In this document: one piece after another, positions 54,476 through 63,968 of the stretch
How positions within the stretch are numbered: position 1 is the stretch's first letter
How the letters are laid out: each line of letters opens with the position of its first letter
Source of the DNA: Xylanimonas protaetiae
Lineage (GTDB): Bacteria; Actinomycetota; Actinomycetes; Actinomycetales; Cellulomonadaceae
Direction of reading: 5' to 3'
Assembly: GCF_004135385.1 (NCBI RefSeq)
Contig: NZ_CP035493.1
Location: 682,001-746,000, forward strand
Length of the DNA: 64,000 nucleotides
Translations under genes and position numbers: made by a program
Notes under the pieces: model-generated
The model's database searches: none
What the model was told of the DNA's origin: nothing
The model's input: the letters and a program-made list of their open reading frames with translations, nothing else

Positions 54476-55426
54476 TCAGCGCAGCTTCGGGGCGAAGAAC
54501 CGGGTCACGAGGCGACCCAGCAGGTTCAGCGCCATGACGATGACGATGAGCGTCAGGGCCGCGGCCCAGGCGCGCAGGAAGTTGATGTCCGGCACGCACG
54601 CGAGGTCCGAGGGGTTGCAGGGCACCAGGCCGACGCGGTACTGCGTGTAGATGAACACCGGCAAGGTCATCATGCGACCCTCGAACGGGTTGAAGTTGAT
54701 CGAGTCGGCGAACCCGGCCGTGATGAGGATGGGCGCCGTCTCGCCGATGACGCGCGCGATGGCGAGCAGCACGCCCGTCGTGATGCCCGCGATCGACGTC
54801 CGGAGCACGACCTTGACGATCACGAGCCAGCGCGGCACGCCGAGGGCGAGCGCAGCCTCGCGCAGCTCGTTGGGCACGAGCCGCAGCATCTCCTCGCACG
54901 AGCGCACGACGACGGGGATCATCAGCACCGAGACTGCCACGCCCGCGGCGATGCCCAGGCGGACGCCCGGCCCGAAGAAGAGCGAGAACAGCGTGAAGCT
55001 GAACAGGCCGGCGACGATCGACGGGATGCCCGTCATGACGTCGACGAAGAAGGTCAGCACGCGCGCGAGCGGGCCCTTGCCGTACTCCACGAGGTAGATC
55101 GCGGTGAACAGGCCGATCGGCACGGAGATGACCGTGGCGATGAGCGTGATGATCACCGTGCCGACGATGGCGTGGTAGACGCCGCCGGCGTCGATACCGC
55201 CGAAGACGCCGCGCATCGAGACCGTCAGGAAGTACGGCGAGAGCCGCACGACCCCGCGGACCACCACGGTGTACAGGAGCCACAGCAGCGGGACCATCGC
55301 GGCGACGAAGGCCGCGTGGACGAGGATCTTCATGGCGCGGTTGACGCGCCTGCGGGACGCGTCGCCCGAGCTGAGCAGCGCGCGGACCTCGTCCGACGGG
55401 CTGGTGGGAGCGGTCAGGGTGCTCAT
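54476..55426 (-). CDS. pstA: Phosphate ABC importer permease PstA (operon 2)
   Basis: 316 aa. The ATG overlaps the pstC stop codon by one base, exactly as in operon 1. Six membrane helices; [48 protein letters not shown] and [13 protein letters not shown] are intact. The N-terminal 30 residues differ from the first copy. Confidence 0.96.
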   Translation of the reverse strand: MSTLTAPTSPSDEVRALLSSGDASRRRVNRAMKILVHAAFVAAMVPLLWLLYTVVVRGVVRLSPYFLTVSMRGVFGGIDAGGVYHAIVGTVIITLIATVISVPIGLFTAIYLVEYGKGPLARVLTFFVDVMTGIPSIVAGLFSFTLFSLFFGPGVRLGIAAGVAVSVLMIPVVVRSCEEMLRLVPNELREAALALGVPRWLVIVKVVLRTSIAGITTGVLLAIARVIGETAPILITAGFADSINFNPFEGRMMTLPVFIYTQYRVGLVPCNPSDLACVPDINFLRAWAAALTLIVIVMALNLLGRLVTRFFAPKLR

Positions 55427-56418
55427 CAGTTGGCTCCCGAGAAGTCCTTGCGGCGCGAGACGATCCAGCGCGCCGCCATGTTGACCAGCATCGTGATGAC
55501 GAACAGCGCGAGGCCGGTCGCGATGAGCACGTTGACCCGCAGGCCGGCGGCCTCGGGGAACTGGCTCGCGATGAACGCGGCGATCGTCTGCTGCTGACCG
55601 GCGTCGAAGATCTGGAACGAGACGAGGATGCCGGGCGACAGGATCATGAGCACGGCCATCGTCTCGCCGAGCGCGCGGCCGAGGCCGAGCATCGCGGCGG
55701 AGATGACGCCGGAGCGGCCGAAGGGCAGCACCGCGGTGCGGATGACCTCCCACTCGGTGGCACCGAGCGCCAGCGCGGCCTCCTCGTGCAGGCGCGGGGT
55801 CTGCTTGAAGACCTCGCGGCTCACGGCGGTGATGATCGGCAGGATCATCACCGCGAGGACGACGGCGGCCGTGGCCACCGAGCGGCCCGTCGCCGTCGCG
55901 CGCACCTCGACGCCCGGCAGCAGGCTCAGCGTCTCGGCGATCCACGTCCAGAAGGTGCGGATGAAGGGGGCGAGCACGGCGCCGCCCCACAGGCCGTAGA
56001 CCACCGAGGGGATCGCGGCGAGCAGGTCGACGACGTAGCCGACGGCGGCGGACACGCGGCGCGGCGCGTAGTGCGAGATGAACAGCGCGATGCCGACGGC
56101 GACGGGCGTGGCGAGCGCGAGCGCGAGCAGCGCGGCGAGCAGCGTGCCGAAGACGAGCGGCAGGATGAGCTGCCACAGCGACGTCATGCCCTGCGGCAGG
56201 ACGTTCTGCGCGACGAGGTCCTCGGAGCTCGCGGTCAGCGCGGGCATCGCCTGCTGCACGAGGAAGATCGCGACGGCCGCGAGGACGATGAGCAGGGTGA
56301 TGCCCGAGCCGGTGGAGATCCAGCGGAACCCGCGGCTGAAGCCGCGCTCCGCTCCCCGGCCGCGACGGCGGCGCGTGTCGCCCTCGAGGAGCGTCGAGGG
56401 ACTGGCGGTGGAAGTCAC
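55426..56418 (-). CDS. pstC: Phosphate ABC importer permease PstC (operon 2)
   Basis: 330 aa. The GTG at 56418 overlaps the pstS stop codon (GTGA), so translation is coupled, unlike operon 1. Six membrane helices with the EAA loop [42 protein letters not shown] in this loop region is very close to the first pstC. Confidence 0.95.
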   Translation of the reverse strand: MTSTASPSTLLEGDTRRRRGRGAERGFSRGFRWISTGSGITLLIVLAAVAIFLVQQAMPALTASSEDLVAQNVLPQGMTSLWQLILPLVFGTLLAALLALALATPVAVGIALFISHYAPRRVSAAVGYVVDLLAAIPSVVYGLWGGAVLAPFIRTFWTWIAETLSLLPGVEVRATATGRSVATAAVVLAVMILPIITAVSREVFKQTPRLHEEAALALGATEWEVIRTAVLPFGRSGVISAAMLGLGRALGETMAVLMILSPGILVSFQIFDAGQQQTIAAFIASQFPEAAGLRVNVLIATGLALFVITMLVNMAARWIVSRRKDFSGAN

Positions 56419-57563
56419 TGCGTTCCTTCGGAGGAGGTGATGGCGGCCAGCGAGGTCTTGATGTCCCCGGCGAGGCTTGCGGAGATCGGCGCGGAGCCCG
56501 CGACGGTGGCGGCGATCTGCTGACCGGCCTCCGAGGCGATGAACGACATGAACTCGCGCACGAAGTGGGCGTCGGCCTCACGCTCGTAGTTGAGGCAGAC
56601 GACGCCGAACGAGACGAGCACCAGCGGGTAGGCGCCGGGCACGTCGGTGCCGCGGTCGATGGCGATCGCGAGGTCGTGCTCGTGGCGGCCCTCGTGCAGC
56701 GGCGACGCGTCGACGGCGATGGCGGCACCCTCGGCGGAGACGCCCACCCACTCGCCGCCGACAAGGATCGCGGCGGTGCCGAGCGCGCCGACGCGCGAGG
56801 CGTCGGCGTAGGTGATCGCGCCGACGGTCTGCTGCACGGCGTTGACGACGCCCGAGGTGCCCTGGGCCGAGTCGCCGCCCGTCATCGGCCAGACGCCGGA
56901 GACGTCCCAGGTCCACACGTCGGGGGCGACGGTGGCGAGGTAGTCGACGAAGTTGGCCGTGGTGCCCGAGTCGTCCGAACGGTGCACGGGCGTGATCGCC
57001 AGGTCCGGCAGGGTGATGTCGGGGTTGTCGGCGACGATGTCCGGGTCGTCCCAGCGGGTGAGGTCCCCGGTGAAGATGCGGGCCATGTTGGCGGGCGACA
57101 GGTTGACCGTGTCGATGCCCGGCAGGTTGAAGGTCACCGCGATGGGCGACACGTAGATCGGCAGGTCGATGGCGCCCTCGGGGCCGCAGACGGCACGCGA
57201 GTCGTCGATCTCGGAGTCGGTGAGCACCTGGTCGGAGCCCGCGAAGACGGCGCCGCCCGCGATGAACTGGCGGCGGCCGCCGCCCGAGCCGATCGGGTCG
57301 TAGTTGACGTTCGCGCTCACGTGGGCGCCCTGGAACTGGGCGCGCCAGGCGTCCATGGCCGCCTCGATCGAGGACGCGCCCGCGCCGGCGAAGGTGCCGA
57401 CGACCGGCGGGCCCTCGACGGTGATGCCGCCGCCGGGAAGCTCGATGCCGGCGACGCCGAGCGGGTCGTCGGAGCCGCACGCGGCGAGCGTCAGCGCGAG
57501 CGACGCGGCGAGCGCGATGCTGCCGGCCCGGGCCGCGCGGCTGGTCTTCAGTCGGTTCGTCAC
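56415..57563 (-). CDS. pstS: Phosphate-binding lipoprotein PstS (operon 2)
   Basis: 382 aa. The GTG at 57563 follows a TAGCGT box by seven bases, so the mRNA is leaderless. Lipobox LTLAAC (Cys29). Phosphate-site blocks are GAGASSIEAAMDAW, PIGSGGGRRQFIAGGAVFAGSD and VHRSDDSGTTANFVDYL. It is much more diverged from the first PstS than PstB or PstC are from their copies. The ligand site changes Gly-Ala-Gly-Arg-Glu to Gly-Gly-Gly-Arg-Arg, so affinity could differ. A perfect PHO box lies upstream. Confidence 0.94.
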   Translation of the reverse strand: MTNRLKTSRAARAGSIALAASLALTLAACGSDDPLGVAGIELPGGGITVEGPPVVGTFAGAGASSIEAAMDAWRAQFQGAHVSANVNYDPIGSGGGRRQFIAGGAVFAGSDQVLTDSEIDDSRAVCGPEGAIDLPIYVSPIAVTFNLPGIDTVNLSPANMARIFTGDLTRWDDPDIVADNPDITLPDLAITPVHRSDDSGTTANFVDYLATVAPDVWTWDVSGVWPMTGGDSAQGTSGVVNAVQQTVGAITYADASRVGALGTAAILVGGEWVGVSAEGAAIAVDASPLHEGRHEHDLAIAIDRGTDVPGAYPLVLVSFGVVCLNYEREADAHFVREFMSFIASEAGQQIAATVAGSAPISASLAGDIKTSLAAITSSEGTQ

Positions 57564-57570
57564 GACAGAA

Positions 57571-57576
57571 ACGCTA
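57571..57576 (-). promoter_or_regulatory. Leaderless -10 box of pstS (operon 2)
   Basis: TAGCGT, seven bases before the GTG at 57563. Confidence 0.75.
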
Positions 57577-57602
57577 AGAAGCGAGGAAAACCGCCGCCAG
57601 AC

Positions 57603-57624
57603 GGAAGGTGAACAGCAGGTGAAC
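57603..57624 (-). promoter_or_regulatory. PHO box (operon 2)
   Basis: GTTCACCTGCT then GTTCACCTTCC on the minus strand: two 11-bp repeats, both with a full GTTCACC. It ends 27 bases before the TAGCGT -10 box, the position expected for an activator. Confidence 0.9.
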
Positions 57625-57626
57625 GA

Positions 57627-57668
57627 CCTGGCGTGCTGCGCGGGCGTCCTGGCGTGCTGCGCGGGCGT
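57627..57668. repeat. Two exact copies of a 21-bp repeat beside the PHO box
   Basis: A 21-bp unit beginning CCTGGCGTGCTG occurs at 57627-57647 and 57648-57668, followed by a partial third copy (CCTGG). It lies directly upstream of the PHO box and outside any gene. Confidence 0.8.
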
Positions 57669-57774
57669 CCTGGCACCGTGACCTGCGCGGACATGCCGGC
57701 GCAGGGCGTCAGGGGCGACCGCGCCACATTGTGGGCGGCGGTCGCCGCGCGCCACCCCGCGCGACGGCGACGCG

Positions 57775-58503
57775 TCAGGCCTCGCCCTCGACGAGCTTGT
57801 ACCCCAGCCCGCGCACCGTGATGAGGTGGCGCGGGTTGCCGGGGTCGGGCTCGATCTTCGCCCGCAGCCGCTTCACGTGGACGTCGAGCGTCTTGGTGTC
57901 GCCCACGTAGTCGGCGCCCCAGACGCGGTCGATGAGCTGCCCGCGCGTGAGCACCCGGCCCGCGTTGCGCAGCAGCAGCTCGAGCAGGTCGAACTCCTTG
58001 AGCGGGAGCGCCACGGGGGCGCCGTCGACCATCACCGTGTGGCGGTCGACGTCCATCCGCACCGGGCCGACGTCGAGCACCGCGTCGTCGGCGTCGTCGT
58101 CGAGCAGCGGGCGGCCCGACGACTCGACCGGGACGGGCGCCCGGCGCCGCAGGACGGCGCGCACGCGCGCGAGCAGCTCGCGGAACGAGTACGGCTTGGT
58201 GACGTAGTCGTCCGCGCCGAGCTCGAGGCCCACGACCTTGTCGATCTCGGTGTCCTTGGCCGTCAGCATGATGACCGGCACGTCGCTGACGAGCCGCAGC
58301 CGGCGGCACACCTCCGTGCCCGAGAGCCCCGGCAGCATGAGGTCGAGCAGCACGATGTCGATGCCGGCGGTGCCGTCCGCGAACCGGTCGAGCGCCTCGT
58401 TGCCGTTCGCCGCGGCGACGACGTCGAAGCCCTCGCGCTCGAGCTGGTAGGTCAGCGGGTCGCGGTAGGACTCCTCGTCCTCGACCACGAGGATGCGCGT
58501 CAC
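57775..58503 (-). CDS. regX3: Phosphate-type response regulator (RegX3/PhoP-like)
   Basis: 242 aa from the GTG at 58503, which overlaps the kinase stop codon (GTGA). Receiver: ILVVEDEESYRDPL, Asp54 in IVLLDLMLPGLSG, IMLTAKDTEIDK, YVTKPYSFREL. Winged helix: VALPLKEFDLLELLLRNAGRVLTRGQLIDRVWG to LDVHVKRLRAKI and ITVRGLGYKLVEG. It probably binds the GTTCACC repeats before pstS1, pstS2 and phoU. Order and orientation match SenX3-RegX3 of mycobacteria and PhoR-PhoP of Streptomyces. Confidence 0.94.
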   Translation of the reverse strand: MTRILVVEDEESYRDPLTYQLEREGFDVVAAANGNEALDRFADGTAGIDIVLLDLMLPGLSGTEVCRRLRLVSDVPVIMLTAKDTEIDKVVGLELGADDYVTKPYSFRELLARVRAVLRRRAPVPVESSGRPLLDDDADDAVLDVGPVRMDVDRHTVMVDGAPVALPLKEFDLLELLLRNAGRVLTRGQLIDRVWGADYVGDTKTLDVHVKRLRAKIEPDPGNPRHLITVRGLGYKLVEGEA

Positions 58504-59735
58504 GCACCCACCTCCTTGGGGGTCGCCTGCGTCGTGGCCGCAGGGGTCGGTTGCGGGGTGTGCGCCGAGCCGGCCGGCTCGGTCGGGCCCGGGTGGACCG
58601 CGGGGACGTCCGCCGCGGGGATGCGCAGCGTGAACGTGGAGCCGCGGCCCGGCTCGGACCACATCTGCACGTCTCCCCCGTGGTCGGCGGCGACGTGCTT
58701 GACGATCGACAGTCCCAGGCCGGTGCCGCCCGTGTCGCGCGAGCGCGCCGGGTCGACGCGGTAGAACCGCTCGAAGACGCGGTCCTGCTCGCCCGCGGCG
58801 ATGCCGATGCCCTGGTCGACGACGGCGATCTCGACCAGCCCGTCGCGCTCGCGGACGCCGACGCCCACGCGCGTGTTGGGCGGCGAGTACGACACGGCGT
58901 TGTCGAGCAGGTTGCGCACGGCCGTGACCAGCAGGTTGTGGTCGCCGAACACCAGGGCGTCCTTGCCGCCGCCGACCGTGATGACGATGTTCTTGCCCGC
59001 GGCCGTCGTGCGCGCCCGGTCCACGGCCTCGGTGACGACGTCGGCGACGTCGACGGTGCGTACGTCCGAGAGCGCGCCCGACGCCTGGAGGCGGGAGAGC
59101 TCGATGATCTCGTGGACCAGGGCCGACAGGCGCTGCGCCTCGCGCTGCATGCGCTCCGTGAAGCGGCGCACGGCCACCGGGTCGTCGGCGGCGTCGCCCA
59201 CCGTCTCGGCGAGCAGCGCGATGGCGCCGACCGGCGTCTTGAGCTCGTGCGAGACGTTGACGACGAAGTCGCGGCGGATCGCCTCGACGCGGCGCGCCTC
59301 GGTCCGGTCGTCGGCGAGCACCAGCATGCGGTCGACGCCGAGCGGGGCGACGCGCACCTGGAGCAGCACCGTGCCCGAGCCGATGGGGCCGCGCGGCAGC
59401 TCGACCTCCTGCTCGCGGATGACGCCGTCGCGGCGCACCTGGGCGACGAGGTCGCGCACGGCCGCGTGGGTCAGGGCGTCGCTGCGCACGAGGCCGAGGG
59501 CGTACGCCGGTGGCGACGCGCGCAGCACGTCGTCGTCGGCGTCGAGCACGACGGCGGCCGAGCGCAGCACCGAGAGCACGCGCACCAGGCCGTCGTCCAG
59601 CTCGGGGTCCGGGCGCGCCGGGATGCGGTGCTGCTCGCGGTCCGAGAGCTTGAAGGCGATCGCGGCGACGACCCCGACCACCAGGCCCAGGAGACCGGCG
59701 AGGAACACCGGCGCCCCGGAGATGAAACCGTCCAC
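58500..59735 (-). CDS. senX3: Phosphate-type sensor histidine kinase (SenX3/PhoR-like)
   Basis: 411 aa. The GTG at 59735 follows TACCCT by six bases, a leaderless start. An AAGGAG lies too close to serve as ribosome-binding site. One short membrane helix near the N-terminus (about 8-28; a second is not clear), a PAS-like domain (about 48-142), the phospho-acceptor His163 in VNVSHELKTPVG, and an ATP-binding domain with VRNLLDNAVSYSPPN, VDQGIGIA, FERFYRVDPARSRDTGGTGLGLSIVKH. Small SenX3-like kinases sense phosphate through Pst/PhoU rather than an external domain. phoU is divergent upstream. Confidence 0.94.
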   Translation of the reverse strand: MDGFISGAPVFLAGLLGLVVGVVAAIAFKLSDREQHRIPARPDPELDDGLVRVLSVLRSAAVVLDADDDVLRASPPAYALGLVRSDALTHAAVRDLVAQVRRDGVIREQEVELPRGPIGSGTVLLQVRVAPLGVDRMLVLADDRTEARRVEAIRRDFVVNVSHELKTPVGAIALLAETVGDAADDPVAVRRFTERMQREAQRLSALVHEIIELSRLQASGALSDVRTVDVADVVTEAVDRARTTAAGKNIVITVGGGKDALVFGDHNLLVTAVRNLLDNAVSYSPPNTRVGVGVRERDGLVEIAVVDQGIGIAAGEQDRVFERFYRVDPARSRDTGGTGLGLSIVKHVAADHGGDVQMWSEPGRGSTFTLRIPAADVPAVHPGPTEPAGSAHTPQPTPAATTQATPKEVGA

Positions 59736-59741
59736 CTCCTT

Positions 59742-59747
59742 AGGGTA
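59742..59747 (-). promoter_or_regulatory. Leaderless -10 box of the senX3-type gene
   Basis: TACCCT, six bases before the GTG at 59735. Confidence 0.7.
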
Positions 59748-59807
59748 GGGGTGGGAATCCGACGGACCGCGCCGATCCACCGTGCTGATGACGGGGTGTC
59801 GGCTCGT

Positions 59808-59840
59808 GTTCACCGGGGTGGCACCTAGAGTTCACCGGAA
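59808..59840 (+). promoter_or_regulatory. Triple PHO box between senX3-type and phoU genes
   Basis: GTTCACCGGGG, TGGCACCTAGA, GTTCACCGGAA: three 11-bp units in register, the middle one keeping only CACC. The outer GTTCACC copies are 22 bases apart. It lies 89-121 bases before the phoU ATG. Confidence 0.75.
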
Positions 59841-59929
59841 GGGCCCGAGTGCGTGAGACGGTGGGGTCAGCGCCCGCTGTGCGTCGATGACGCATGCGAT
59901 CGTTCGGGTGTCCGTGTGAAGGGAAACAG

Positions 59930-60588
59930 ATGCGACAGATCTTCGATGCCGAGCTCAAGCAGATCGGCGACGACCTCGTCGAGATGGCCGGGCTCGTCGA
60001 GACCGCCGTCACCCGTGCCGGCCAGGCGCTCCTCGAGGCCGACCTCCAGGTGGCCCAGGAGGTCATCGCCGCCGACCACGAGATCGACGCCCTCCAGCGC
60101 ACCCTCGACGAGCGCTGCGTGCACATCCTCGCGCAGCAGGCGCCCGTCGCCACCGACCTGCGCGTCGTCGTGAGCGCCCTGCGCATGAGCGCCACGCTGG
60201 AGCGCATGGGCGACCTGGCCCGTCACGTGGCCGAGGTGGCCCGCGGCCGGTACCCCGCGCACGCGATCCGCCAGGCCGCCGAGCCGACGTTCGCCGCGAT
60301 GGCCGCCGCCGCCGCCGACGTGTCGCACGAGGTCGCCGTGCTGCTCAGCACGCGTGACCTCGACCTCGCGAGCGCCATCGAGCGGGACGACGACGTGCTC
60401 GACGACCTGCACGCGAAGACCTTCGCCACGATCCTCTCCCCGAGTGGGACGGCACCACGCAGGAGGCGGTCGACATCACCCTGGTGGGCCGCTACTTCGA
60501 GCGCTTCGGCGACCACGCGACGTCGATCGCGCGCCGCATCCTCTTCCTGGTGACGGGCGACGTCGACGAGCCGCCGACGCACGACTGA
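59930..60588 (+). pseudogene. phoU: Phosphate-signalling protein PhoU, split by one missing base
   Basis: The ATG at 59930 has GAAGGGA upstream. Two PhoU helical repeats are visible: FDAELKQIGDDLVEMAGLVETAVTRAGQALLEAD with EIDALQRTLDERCVHILAQQAPVATDLRVVVSALRMSATLERMGDLARHVAEVARG (E/DxxxD metal clusters), and the second repeat. The frame breaks at four C (60438-60441) after TFATILSP; a fifth C continues EWDGTTQEAVDITLVGRYFERFGDHATSIARRI to the stop at 60588. Joined length is about 219 aa, normal for PhoU. PhoU links the Pst importers to the sensor kinase, so a real loss would make the Pho system constitutive. Probably intact. Confidence 0.9.
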
Positions 60589-60596
60589 CGCACGCA

Positions 60597-60633
60597 AACG
60601 GCGCCGCACCCCCGGCGGGGGTGCGGCGCCGTT
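60597..60633 (+). terminator. Terminator of phoU
   Basis: A 17-bp GC-rich stem (60597-60613 with 60617-60633) with a 3-base loop, 8 bases after the phoU stop codon. Confidence 0.92.
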
Positions 60634-60641
60634 CTGCATGC

Positions 60642-60715
60642 GGATCGGAACGTGGGTTCCGGATCGGAACGTGCCGTCCAACGCACGTTCCGATCCGGGA
60701 CCCACGTTCCGATCC
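60642..60715. repeat. Long hairpin with internally duplicated arms, element D
   Basis: A 32-bp arm pairs with its complement (one G-U) around a 10-base loop. Each arm contains the 13-bp unit GGATCGGAACGTG twice. It lies 5 bases before the gpmA stop codon (opposite strand), after the phoU terminator. It may end gpmA transcripts, but its size and the doubled unit are unlike an ordinary terminator. Confidence 0.85.
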
Positions 60716-60720
60716 GGGCG

Positions 60721-61458
60721 TTACTTGCCCTGGTTCGCCACCGCGGCGGCACCGGCGGCAGCCGCCTCCGGGTCCAGGTACTCGCCGCCCTTGACGATCG
60801 GCTTGAGGAACTCGTCGAGCTCGTAGACCAGCGGGATGCCGGTCGGGAGGTTGACGGCGGCGATCTCGTCCGGCGTCAGGTCGTCGAGGTACTTGACGAT
60901 GGCGCGCAGCGAGTTGCCGTGCGCGGCGACGAGGACGGTCTTGCCGGCCTTGAGGTCGGGGACGATCTCGCCCTCGAAGTACGGCAGGGCGCGGTCCAGC
61001 ACCTGGGCGAGGGCCTCGGCGCGCGGGATCGGCTCACCGGCGTAGCGCGGGTCGGCGTCCTGCGACCACTCGGAGCCGAGCTCGATCGCGGGCGGCGGCA
61101 CGTCGTACGAGCGGCGGTACTCGGCGAACTTCACGTCGCCGAACTCCTCGCGGGCCTTCTTCTTGTCCATGCCCTGGAGCGCACCGTAGTGGCGCTCGTT
61201 GAGGCGCCACGAGCGCTTCACGGGGATCCACAGCAGGTCGGCGGCGTCGAGCGCGAGGTTCGCGGTGTTCATCGCGCGACGCAGCAGCGACGTGTGGACG
61301 ACGTCGGGCGTGACGCCCTTCTCCTTGAGGAGCTCGCCACCGCGGGTGGCCTCGGCGCGGCCCTTCTCCGACAGCGGGACGTCGACCCAGCCGGTGAAGA
61401 GGTTCTTGGCGTTCCACTCGCTCTCGCCGTGGCGGAGCAGCACGAGGGTGTAGGTCAT
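60721..61458 (-). CDS. gpmA: 2,3-bisphosphoglycerate-dependent phosphoglycerate mutase
   Basis: 245 aa. The ATG at 61458 follows CAAGAT by seven bases; earlier ATG codons at 61467 and 61491 lack signals. Catalytic His in [56 protein letters not shown] and [14 protein letters not shown] complete the active site. It interconverts 3- and 2-phosphoglycerate in glycolysis. In mycobacteria gpm also lies beside senX3-regX3. Confidence 0.96.
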   Translation of the reverse strand: MTYTLVLLRHGESEWNAKNLFTGWVDVPLSEKGRAEATRGGELLKEKGVTPDVVHTSLLRRAMNTANLALDAADLLWIPVKRSWRLNERHYGALQGMDKKKAREEFGDVKFAEYRRSYDVPPPAIELGSEWSQDADPRYAGEPIPRAEALAQVLDRALPYFEGEIVPDLKAGKTVLVAAHGNSLRAIVKYLDDLTPDEIAAVNLPTGIPLVYELDEFLKPIVKGGEYLDPEAAAAGAAAVANQGK

Positions 61459-61539
61459 GGGTCCCATCTTGCACCCTCGTGGCCTGACCACGCGCGGAGG
61501 TGGCGGCCCCTGGGACGCTCGGGCGCGCGGCGGGCGCGG

Positions 61540-62799
61540 TCAGTCGCGCGCGCGGGCGTCGCGGGCCTGGCGCGCCTGCGCGTAGACGTCCAGGACGGCC
61601 GTCGCGGCGGCGTCCCAGCCGAAGCGGCGACCCGCTGCGACGGCGCCCGCCGCGAGGCGTGCGCGGCGCTCGTCGTCCTTGAGCAGGGTGCCCAGCTCGT
61701 GCGCCCAGACGGCCGGGTCGTGGCCGTCCACGAGGACGCCGGAGACGTCGTCGAGCACCACGGTGCGCAGCCCGCCGACGGCGGCGGCGACCACGGGCGT
61801 GCCGCACGCCTGCGCCTCGGCCGCGACGAGGCCGAACGACTCGTTGTGCGACGGGACGGCGACGACGTCGGCGGCGCGGTACCAGTCGGCGAGCTCGCGG
61901 CGCTCGACGGGCGGGTGCACCAGGACCCGGTCGCGGACGCCGCACTGGTGGGCGAGCGCCTCGAGCTCGCGCACCGCCGTCGGGCGGCCGCTCGCACCGC
62001 CCAGGACGACGAGCCGGACCTCCTGCGGCAGGTGGGCGAGCGCCTGGACGAGCACGTCGGGGCCCTTGAGGAGCTGGACGCGACCCGCGAAGAGGATCAC
62101 CGGGGCGTCGCCGGGCAGGCCGAGCCGGGCGCGCAGGCGGGCACGGGCGCCGGGCGCCGGCGTGAACGTCTCCAGGTCGACGCCGGGCGCGACGACGTGG
62201 ACCCGGCCGGGGTCGGCGCCGTACTCGCGGACGAGCTCGCCCGCCTCCTCGCGCGTGCTCGCGACGAGGGCGTCGGCGGCCGCGACCACCTGCTCCTCGC
62301 CGATGACGCGGCCCTGCGGCTCGGGGGCGTCGCCCGGCGCCAGCGCCGCGTTCTTCACACGGGCCATGGTGTGCATGGTGTGGACGAGCGGCACGTCCCA
62401 GCGCTCGGCGGCGAGCCACCCGGCCTGGCCGGAGAGCCAGTAGTGGGTGTGCACGACGTCGTAGAACCCCTCGGGGCGGTGCGCCTCCGCGCGCAGCACG
62501 CCCGCGGTGAACGCGCAGAGCTGGCCGGGCAGGTCGTTCTTGTCGAGGCCCTCGAAGGGGCCCGCGGGCACGTGGAGCACGCGGATGCCGGGCTGCACGT
62601 CGACGACGGGGTGCTGCGCGGAGCTCGTGGCGCGCGTGAAGATCTCGATCTCCGCGCCGCGCCGGGCGAGCGCACGGGACAGCTCGAGGACGTAGACGTT
62701 CATGCCGCCGGCGTCGCCCGTGCCGGGCTGGTCCAGCGGGCTCGTGTGCACGCTCAGCATCGCGACGCGCGGGCCGCGGAGGGCGTCGGGGCTGGTCAT
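61540..62799 (-). CDS. mshA: D-inositol-3-phosphate glycosyltransferase MshA
   Basis: 419 aa GT4 glycosyltransferase. The ATG at 62799 overlaps the stop codon of the upstream gene (ATGA). [35 protein letters not shown] is the MshA N-terminal signature; [39 protein letters not shown] and [28 protein letters not shown] (E-x7-E region) follow. It makes GlcNAc-inositol phosphate, the first step of mycothiol synthesis, which makes actinobacterial affiliation near-certain. A gap of 81 bases separates it from gpmA. Confidence 0.95.
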   Translation of the reverse strand: MTSPDALRGPRVAMLSVHTSPLDQPGTGDAGGMNVYVLELSRALARRGAEIEIFTRATSSAQHPVVDVQPGIRVLHVPAGPFEGLDKNDLPGQLCAFTAGVLRAEAHRPEGFYDVVHTHYWLSGQAGWLAAERWDVPLVHTMHTMARVKNAALAPGDAPEPQGRVIGEEQVVAAADALVASTREEAGELVREYGADPGRVHVVAPGVDLETFTPAPGARARLRARLGLPGDAPVILFAGRVQLLKGPDVLVQALAHLPQEVRLVVLGGASGRPTAVRELEALAHQCGVRDRVLVHPPVERRELADWYRAADVVAVPSHNESFGLVAAEAQACGTPVVAAAVGGLRTVVLDDVSGVLVDGHDPAVWAHELGTLLKDDERRARLAAGAVAAGRRFGWDAAATAVLDVYAQARQARDARARD

Positions 62800-63905
62800 G
62801 ACGCCTCGAGCACGCAGGCGGGCGGGGTGGGCAGCGGCAGGGCGTCGACGACGTCGCCCTGCCCCGTCGCCGGGTCGACCAGCACGGCGGCCAGGTCTCC
62901 GGTCCCCTGCCGCGCGACGACGACCAGCAGGCGCCCGTCCGCCACCGGGCCGAGCACGGCGTGGTGGCGCGGCCAGGCGCCGTCCCCCAGGGGGACGTCG
63001 GCGAGGTGCTCGAGCCGGGGCGCCGCACCGGCGTCCCCGACGGCGCGGTGGAGGGAGAGCACGTCGGCGCCGCGCACGCCCAGCGCCAGCAGGTCGCCCG
63101 TCAGCGTGAGGTGCGACGGGTAGCTGCGGTCGGCGGTGTGCAGGAGGGTGCCCGTGCGGTACCGGTGCTCGGGGCTGCTCGCGTCGACGACGGTGGCCGG
63201 GTACGACGCCGCGGGCTCCCAGGTGCCCGGCGCCGCGGGCACGAGCACGTGCAGGCGCGCGTCGAGCTCGCCGGCGACGACGAGCGCGCCACCGGGGAGC
63301 GCGACCAGGTGCCGGGGGCCCGTGCCCGCGGGAAGGGTGGCGGCCAGCGCAGCCGGGGACCCCGCGGTGGGCTGCGGCGGGTAGCGGCGCAGCACGTCGG
63401 CGCCGAGGTCGACGACGAGCGCGTCGCCGCCGACGGCCGCGGTGAAGTGTGCGTGCGGGCCCTCCTGCCGGTCCTCCTGCGGGCCCGCGCCGCGTCCCGG
63501 GAACCGTGAGACCGCGTCGGCGGCCCACGCCCCGGTGGCCGGGTCCAGCGGGACCGCCGCGGCCACGCCGTCGCCGTAGTTCGCGATCCAGAGCATGTCC
63601 GGCAGCGCGAGCAGGTGGCACGGGAACGACCCGCCGGACGCGATGGTGGCCGGGGCGCCGAGCGCGCCGTCGTCGAGCACGGGGTACGCGCTGACGGCTC
63701 CGGGCGCGTCCTCCGCGACCGCATAGAGCGTGCGGCCCGACGGGTGCAGGGCGACGAAGGACGGGGCCGCGGCCTCGGCGGCGAGCACCGGGGCACCGAA
63801 CGTGCCGTCGGCGCCGACCGGGACCCGCCAGACGCCCTCGCCCGAGCCTGCGGCGCGGTCTGGGGCAGGGTAGGTGCCGACCCAGAGGTCGCGAGGTGCC
63901 GTCAT
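62796..63905 (-). CDS. Lactonase/6-phosphogluconolactonase-like beta-propeller protein
   Basis: 369 aa from the ATG at 63905 (TACGCT eight bases upstream). The YbhE-type seven-blade fold is suggested by [111 protein letters not shown] and [19 protein letters not shown]. Such proteins hydrolyse 6-phosphogluconolactone or other lactones; a few have no known substrate. It is translationally coupled to mshA, which I have no explanation for. Confidence 0.83.
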   Translation of the reverse strand: MTAPRDLWVGTYPAPDRAAGSGEGVWRVPVGADGTFGAPVLAAEAAAPSFVALHPSGRTLYAVAEDAPGAVSAYPVLDDGALGAPATIASGGSFPCHLLALPDMLWIANYGDGVAAAVPLDPATGAWAADAVSRFPGRGAGPQEDRQEGPHAHFTAAVGGDALVVDLGADVLRRYPPQPTAGSPAALAATLPAGTGPRHLVALPGGALVVAGELDARLHVLVPAAPGTWEPAASYPATVVDASSPEHRYRTGTLLHTADRSYPSHLTLTGDLLALGVRGADVLSLHRAVGDAGAAPRLEHLADVPLGDGAWPRHHAVLGPVADGRLLVVVARQGTGDLAAVLVDPATGQGDVVDALPLPTPPACVLEAS

Positions 63906-63968
63906 GGTGCAAGAGCGTAGAACGCCACGGTCACGCCTGGGGACCGCACCACCCCTGACGCCCGACGG

